Source: Ooceraea biroi (Eukaryota > Arthropoda > Insecta > Hymenoptera > Formicidae). Taken from it: DNA of 64,000 nt. Positions 58,627 through 64,000 of the stretch are shown piece after piece. Under the pieces are notes generated by a model that did not search any database, was not told the DNA's origin, and was given only the letters and a program-made list of their open reading frames with translations. The translations under genes and the position numbers were made by a program. The stretch is taken from assembly GCF_003672135.1 (NCBI RefSeq), contig NC_039507.1:14686278-14750277 (forward strand). Direction: 5' to 3'. The number at the start of each line of letters is the position of its first letter. Within the stretch, counting starts at the first letter, position 1.

Positions 58627-61600
58627 ACTCTTTAATTATATTATATTTATTTATATAATATATATAGCGTAATATAATTTTTATCACGCTTGGGCGATAT
58701 TCATATTGTTCGATATTTGACCGGCCGTTTCATCCTTCACGTGGGCGCGCATTCAAATGCGGCAGCCAGCGCGTTACCGCCGCAGCGGCAATAAACTTTA
58801 TCTTGATGAAACGTCAATATCGCAAACGGGAAACGGTGCCGATCCATATACCGAAGCACGCACGCGCGCGCATGACCTGCCGAAAGTTTTTTTCGATTAT
58901 ATGCAGCGTGATTATTTAACACCGTTCGCGTGCCGGTCGACGGCCGCCAACAGCGGCTCTTTCGCGCTTCCGGTTTATCATGTTTTTCGCATTTTTCGCG
59001 TCTGCATTTTTCACGAGTCTTGCGGGGCACAATGCGCTGCGGTCCATATAATTGAACGGTTAACCAGCAACGTTTGCATGAAAAAGAAAGGAATGATAAC
59101 TCGCCGGTTTTCATGAGATACGGCATACAAGTCGCTTAATTAATTACCATCCACGTTGCAACGGGGAGTTGTAATTGTATACCAGGAAATTTGCGATGCC
59201 GACGCACTGTGCTCCTGTCGATATCCTGTCACGTCCTTTCCGTTCGGTTTCTTCTCGGCTTTGTATCGAGTACATTATGACATCTGATAACAATGAGAAT
59301 ATCGAGCCTTCACGCGCTCGCTTCGATTATATTCGCGATGGTATTGTATTATAATTTGCCGCGATACCCTCTCGTGTTCCATCGCGTTCGAACGTGCCGT
59401 ATGATAAAACATCGTCAGGATTTCCGTATGATTCGGCTCTCGTTATTTAATTAATTACAATTTCAATTTATCGTGCTTATTTAATACGAGTTTTAATTAA
59501 GCGTCGCCGAAGGCTTATCCAAACGATTCATATAGGAGGATTCGTCCTCTCGTCTGCCATGATTTATTCATTTAACAAACGCAAAGTCGTGCCGGAGTAA
59601 ATAACGCGCGAAACACGGAGAAGACAGGAAAGAGCAGCCGTGTTTTTGGATCCTAGGGCGTCGGTCTGTCTGGCGGGCGGCGCGGCTGTTTTTCTCTCTC
59701 GCTGTTTCTCCTGGTCTCGGTCTCGCGTCCCCGAATATCGGTCTCGCGAGCAAAGCAAATTTGCGGCGCCGCCGAAACTTTTTTCCATCCCCTCGGCAGG
59801 GTGGGTTTGAGAGTCGGCGATCGGGGTCGCGCGAGCGTCGCCCCCGGCGTGGAATCGCAAACGAAATTAGCGAATCGTGCGCGGCAGAGACGCACGCCGC
59901 GAATTTGCGCTCGTGCCAAGCCGGTTCGAAAGTCTGCTGGATCGGAAGGGAATCTCGGATCGATCGTGAGCGCCTTCGATGAGAGATAAACGCACAAATT
60001 GACGCTATAACGCATGTTTATGTATGTGTGTGTGTGTGTTTGTCTTTCAATGTTTAGCTTAAAGGGCGTGCACTCTGTCCTTCATGACATTGTTGGGAAA
60101 ACTTGAGGAACAAGTATTACGTACAAGCTTTGAAGCAGCTTGTGTTTTCGTGCCCATTACACCGCGATATTAAAATGCAGGTAACACCGCGGAATGCAAA
60201 ATGCAGGAATGCGCGGAATGGTATTAGAAGCACGTTAAAAGGAAATGCGCCGTTTGCTGTGTACACAATTTCGCATATTATGCTTTTTACCATCGTATTA
60301 CATCCGTTTCTACCACCTGCCTTAATTTTGGAAAAATAAGTTTATTAAACCGTGCGCGCGCGAACGCGGACTCCATTTCCGCAAAAATGAGATGTATTCT
60401 GCAACGCGAGCGAAGTTAGTTACCCGCGTTCACGAGTTGTAGTACATTATACCTGACATGCTGCAAGGATTTATGATACATCTTTCTCAGCAGTTCTATC
60501 GTTCTTTTTACACCCGCGAAAAATACATTCGCTCTACCTGCATAATCGGTTCGTTATTGCAAATAACGTCTGTTAATTAAAAGATCATATTTTAAGGTAA
60601 AGCGTGCATTATTAAAGATCGAAAAAGTATCTCCGAAATACGGCAATCGCTTCCGAGATTGTTTTAGACGTCAGTTTGCGATTCCCTCGGCTGAGCAGTG
60701 CGTAATACCGCTCACCATCAGCGAAAAATAATGCTTCGTGAGTATCTACGCGGCGCGGGCGCGCGGGAGAGCAAGAGATTTCAATTCGCCCCTTTCGAAT
60801 CCTGCCTTCGACGCCGCGGTAATTTGTCCGTATCTATTTGACTTTACTCAAGACTGCAGCAGCGTGTCGTAATTATTATTGCAGATAGAAAGCGCTGCAA
60901 TTTCGGCCCAAGTGTATTTGCACGGCGCAGCTCGTCGCCTCGACGTACAAACACAATTAACAGACGGAGCGTGTGCGCCGCGCGAGGCGCCAAGCCTCAA
61001 ATTTACTTTACGGAACCTGTTGCGGGGATCCTTGAGTTTTGCCTTATCCTCGCCGCCATTTTCTCGGGACCGCGCCACAAGCCCGCCATTTCGTGGCGCC
61101 GATAACGGCTGATGGCCGCAAAGACAATTACGCAACATCGCTCGCAATTAAATTCCGTACGATCGAAGCTCCTGCTGCGCGATGATGTAAAATTATATTG
61201 AGTCATGGAAAATTCAGAACCAACGCACGACAATTTACAAACACGCAAGCATAACATTGAGTTTCAATAAACTGCGCTGATGAATCCAATCAAAAGAATG
61301 TTTGATTTTTTTCCATTTTATAATGAAGGCAAAAATGATTCTGGCTTTTTCCAGAATTCGGATTTTTCATGGAATGCGCGCGTATTGAAAATTTTTTATC
61401 TGCCTTGTAATCTGATTGAAACGTAATGAGCTCAATTTTTATATTGTATGCGGTGGAGCGTACACTTATCAATGAACTTCGTTTCACATCGTTGCAATAT
61501 TTCTGAAGACATTATTTGATTATCGAAGAATTTCTCCGCTTTCAAATTACAGCCATTGATTTTCCATTTTTGTCTACGGATGACATTTCGCAAAGTAATT

Positions 61601-63553
61601 ATCCAAGAAAAGCATGAGCTCATTGAAAGCACTAGATTCTCAGATACCTTTGAATGAAACTTGTGTCACCTTACTGCGAGTTTTCTGTGCAAAGATTTTG
61701 ATAATTATGTTGGTTCATGATTGTCTAGCAACAGAATCTTCTTTTTTGAAAGGAGGCGAAGAGGTCACATGTTAGCATATTCAAAAACTCTTGGTATTCT
61801 TAATTAGTTGATTAATTGATCAGTTGAGTATAATTGTTATGTCAGTAACGTAATAGTTCATGTTGCGTTCATTAATAAATAGCACACACGTCAGAAAAGT
61901 TATAACTTGAAATAGAATTCATATAACGATATTACAATAAACGCGAAAACTTGCTTTACAAATTCTACATATACTTATATTCGTATGCTTTTATTATGTA
62001 ACAGATATGTGCTTTTTATTGGCATCAGATTTTATATTTTATATCTAGAATTGTGAGAATTCAAAAATATAAAAAAACCGTTACTGGAAATTTCTCTGAC
62101 ACGTGAAATAAACTGTAATTTTGTTTATCAAGAGATAACGTGTACATTATTTATATTTTTTATTCTTATCCGAATTTGTACTGCTGGATTTATCGCATAA
62201 ACAATTTATTGTGTAGACAAAAAATATTAAAAAACATAATGGTATTATGAAAGAGGTAACGCTGTTTTCTTTCTGTGCGTTTGTAAATATTGTTGCAGTA
62301 CTTGTCGAATTGCGCGAGCTGCATGCGCGTGTTGTTAATTTTGCAAAGTTATTTCCGTGAGCCGTGTACGACGCGGCAGCGCGTTTTATTAATCATCTGC
62401 GCTGGTGAAAAATTGAATTTTTAACGCTGCAATCCGACAAAAAGCGTACATTGTGATCCTGAAATTTTTACATAACTCCTGGCAGAGCAACAATACATCC
62501 GCGCTGGTATTACGGTTTTGCTCAATTGTTATAAAATTGGCATGTTTATTTCTAGCTAATTGTTTGCGTTACTTTTCTTTTGAACAGTTTAGAAGCAAGT
62601 TTTATTCAGAGTTTTTATACACGTTTTCCCTGTTATAAATTAATTTATGCAAGATTCAAGTTTTTAATAATAGTCTTAATGTTCTTTCTTTGATTATTAC
62701 TTTTTGTAATTTTCAATTGAAGGGAAATGAAAAATATTATTACGCTATTCCTGCGTGATAAATAAATAAATATAAATAACTTAGTGTACTTGTTATCTGT
62801 TAATGTATTTGTTATATAGAAAGTTCAAGTGTCTTATTCGACAAATGTAATATTTTCCAGGAAATCCAGTTAATGAATCTGTATCATTATCTTCAGATTT
62901 AAATCCGCATTTTCATCAATATCAAAATTAATTTAATAGTTTGTGTACGTAATTTAAAATCGTAATTTTTTAATAATTAATTTAAGATTGATTGATTGCA
63001 CTTGGATATCGAACCTGCTTGGCGTAGTTTAACCGACAAACACTCGGAACTCAGACGAAGTAATAATTAAGATCGGCTAGTGAGATACTATTAATGTCCG
63101 TAGACATATACAAGTATGCGTGTGCGTGTCGCATCGAAGTCAGTACCGTCGCGAGTCTGCCGTCATTCGATTAGCGCTAAATACAATTTATCGGCAAACT
63201 TAAAAGGTGAAAACTGAAGATCGTAGCTTAGCACGGGCCGAGTTAAATGAGTTTACGAAGTTGCGAATTAAATAACAACTTTAACGAGGTTGCAGGCTGC
63301 CTTAATGCCCGGCTAAACCATGCTTATACATCCCGTCTCTACCCTCTGTCCGTACTTTGGCGTTCACTGAAAAAACAAACCTCTCGTTTCGCCGCCAAGA
63401 ATACAAAATGAACGTTCGATTAGCCAATGGCGATGCGCCGGAAGGTAATGCGGCGCTTTTGCCATCGCGCGTTCATTTTTAATAACCGGTCGCGTATTAT
63501 ATGCGATATTGCAACGCATGAAATTTCATTCGTTCCCATGTTATTGCTTGCAG
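58627..63553. other. Non-coding stretch upstream of the Ig-domain exon
   Basis: No conserved protein. CpG-rich DNA at 58740-59120, 59590-60000 and 60730-61130 gives overlapping frames on both strands. A GT run lies at about 60024-60038. AT-rich DNA occupies 61300-63000. If the exon at 63554 belongs to a gene reading rightwards, this is probably intron, since the acceptor at 63553 implies an upstream exon that I could not locate. Confidence 0.5.
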
Positions 63554-63681
63554 TCTGCCATGGGATCCAGCAATTTGAAGAGACGCCGCAGTACACCGAG
63601 GTCAATCCTGGCCAGGACGCGAAGCTGGTGTGTCTAGTCCTCGGAAAGAGGGGGCAGTGCATATGGCAGAAGGACCAGAAG
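63554..63681 (+). CDS. Internal exon of an immunoglobulin-superfamily membrane/adhesion protein
   Basis: The exon is bounded by a clear acceptor (TTATTGCTTGCAG at 63541-63553) and donor (AAG|GTACGTAAT at 63679-63690). It enters in phase 1, with the first two bases completing a codon, then reads 42 codons and leaves in phase 0. The peptide begins CHGIQQFEETPQYTEVNPGQ and continues with DAKLVCLVLGKRGQCIWQKDQK. This is the N-terminal half of an Ig domain: a first-strand TPQ/PGQDAKLVC block with the first core cysteine, then CIW, the core tryptophan, then QKD. The second core cysteine must lie in the next exon, outside the window. A phase-1 junction just before a mature N-terminus is typical of Ig proteins with a signal peptide in a preceding exon. 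It resembles the nephrin/IrreC-type adhesion proteins of insects, but I cannot name the gene. Confidence 0.75.
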
Positions 63682-64000
63682 GTACGTAATTGTCTCTTAC
63701 TGGAATTAGTGTGCTAATTTTCAAATAAACTAATGTGGAAAGCAAACTTGTACGATTGCGACTCATTTTTCTACCAGCAGTTGCTGCATTTTTGCTTTTT
63801 ATACAAATTATTGCTAACCAATACTCGATTCACAAGCCACAATTTGTGATTTTGTGATTATTGATCGAAATTGTAAGAGTCGTAACAAAGTAGCCAGCCA
63901 GCTGTACATGCTCGAAAATAAAAGACTCTCTTTTATGATTTTATATGAAACAAGATATATTCTCCTTCACATAAGGTCTCAGTGTCTTCAAAGAATTTCC
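63682..64000 (+). other. Start of downstream intron
   Basis: The DNA after the GTACGT donor is AT-rich, has stops in the exon frame within about 40 bp (63715-63717) and shows no coding signal to the window end. Confidence 0.6.

Overview
The window looks like a gene-poor stretch of an insect genome, most likely an ant or another hymenopteran. AT-rich DNA alternates with CpG-rich blocks and microsatellites. Almost everything recognisable is transposable-element sequence of types common in Hymenoptera: mariners, a Penelope-like element, terminal-repeat retrotransposons in miniature (TRIMs) and MITEs. The species call rests on element types and composition and is inference. Only one host coding segment is convincing: an exon at 63554-63681 encoding the start of an immunoglobulin-type extracellular domain. 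Much of the window may therefore be intron or upstream DNA of that gene.

Layout. 1-6293: no gene, some diverged repeats. 6298-8547: tandem array of five identical-length 182-bp terminal repeats alternating with four short internal segments, flanked by ACTT on both sides. 12283-13855: full-length mariner-type transposon with 151-bp inverted repeats and an intact DD41D transposase. 18240-20720: nested inverted repeats followed by a 5'-truncated Penelope-like element whose reverse transcriptase and GIY-YIG domains remain open. 20720-31650: no supported gene. 31655-34971: a perfect hairpin, an internally deleted DD41D mariner, a tandem duplication with a stem-loop, and a 268-bp MITE. 37784-38205: solo LTR. 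38643-39308: second TRIM copy. 42028-43456: pogo-like end fragment and a possible LTR. 46380-48844: LINE-tail-like repeats, a second deleted DD41D mariner and a set of interleaved inverted repeats. 51735-51991: MITE. 52922-54177: decayed DD34D mariner. 55234-56430: third TRIM array. 57325-58624: mellifera-like mariner with two lesions. 63554-63681: Ig-domain exon.

How the parts relate. The only intact transposase (12589-13668) is the plausible source of trans-mobilisation for its two deletion derivatives at 32 kb and 47 kb, which keep the same termini. The three TRIM loci carry no usable protein and would need enzymes from an autonomous LTR element elsewhere.

Most interesting observation: the TRIM family is arranged as n+1 LTRs with n internal segments at three loci, each with its own 4-bp target duplication. 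All ten LTRs carry an 87-nt tRNA-like segment with A-box-like and B-box-like motifs and pairing ends. This resembles in concept the plant Cassandra TRIMs, which carry 5S rRNA sequence in their LTRs.
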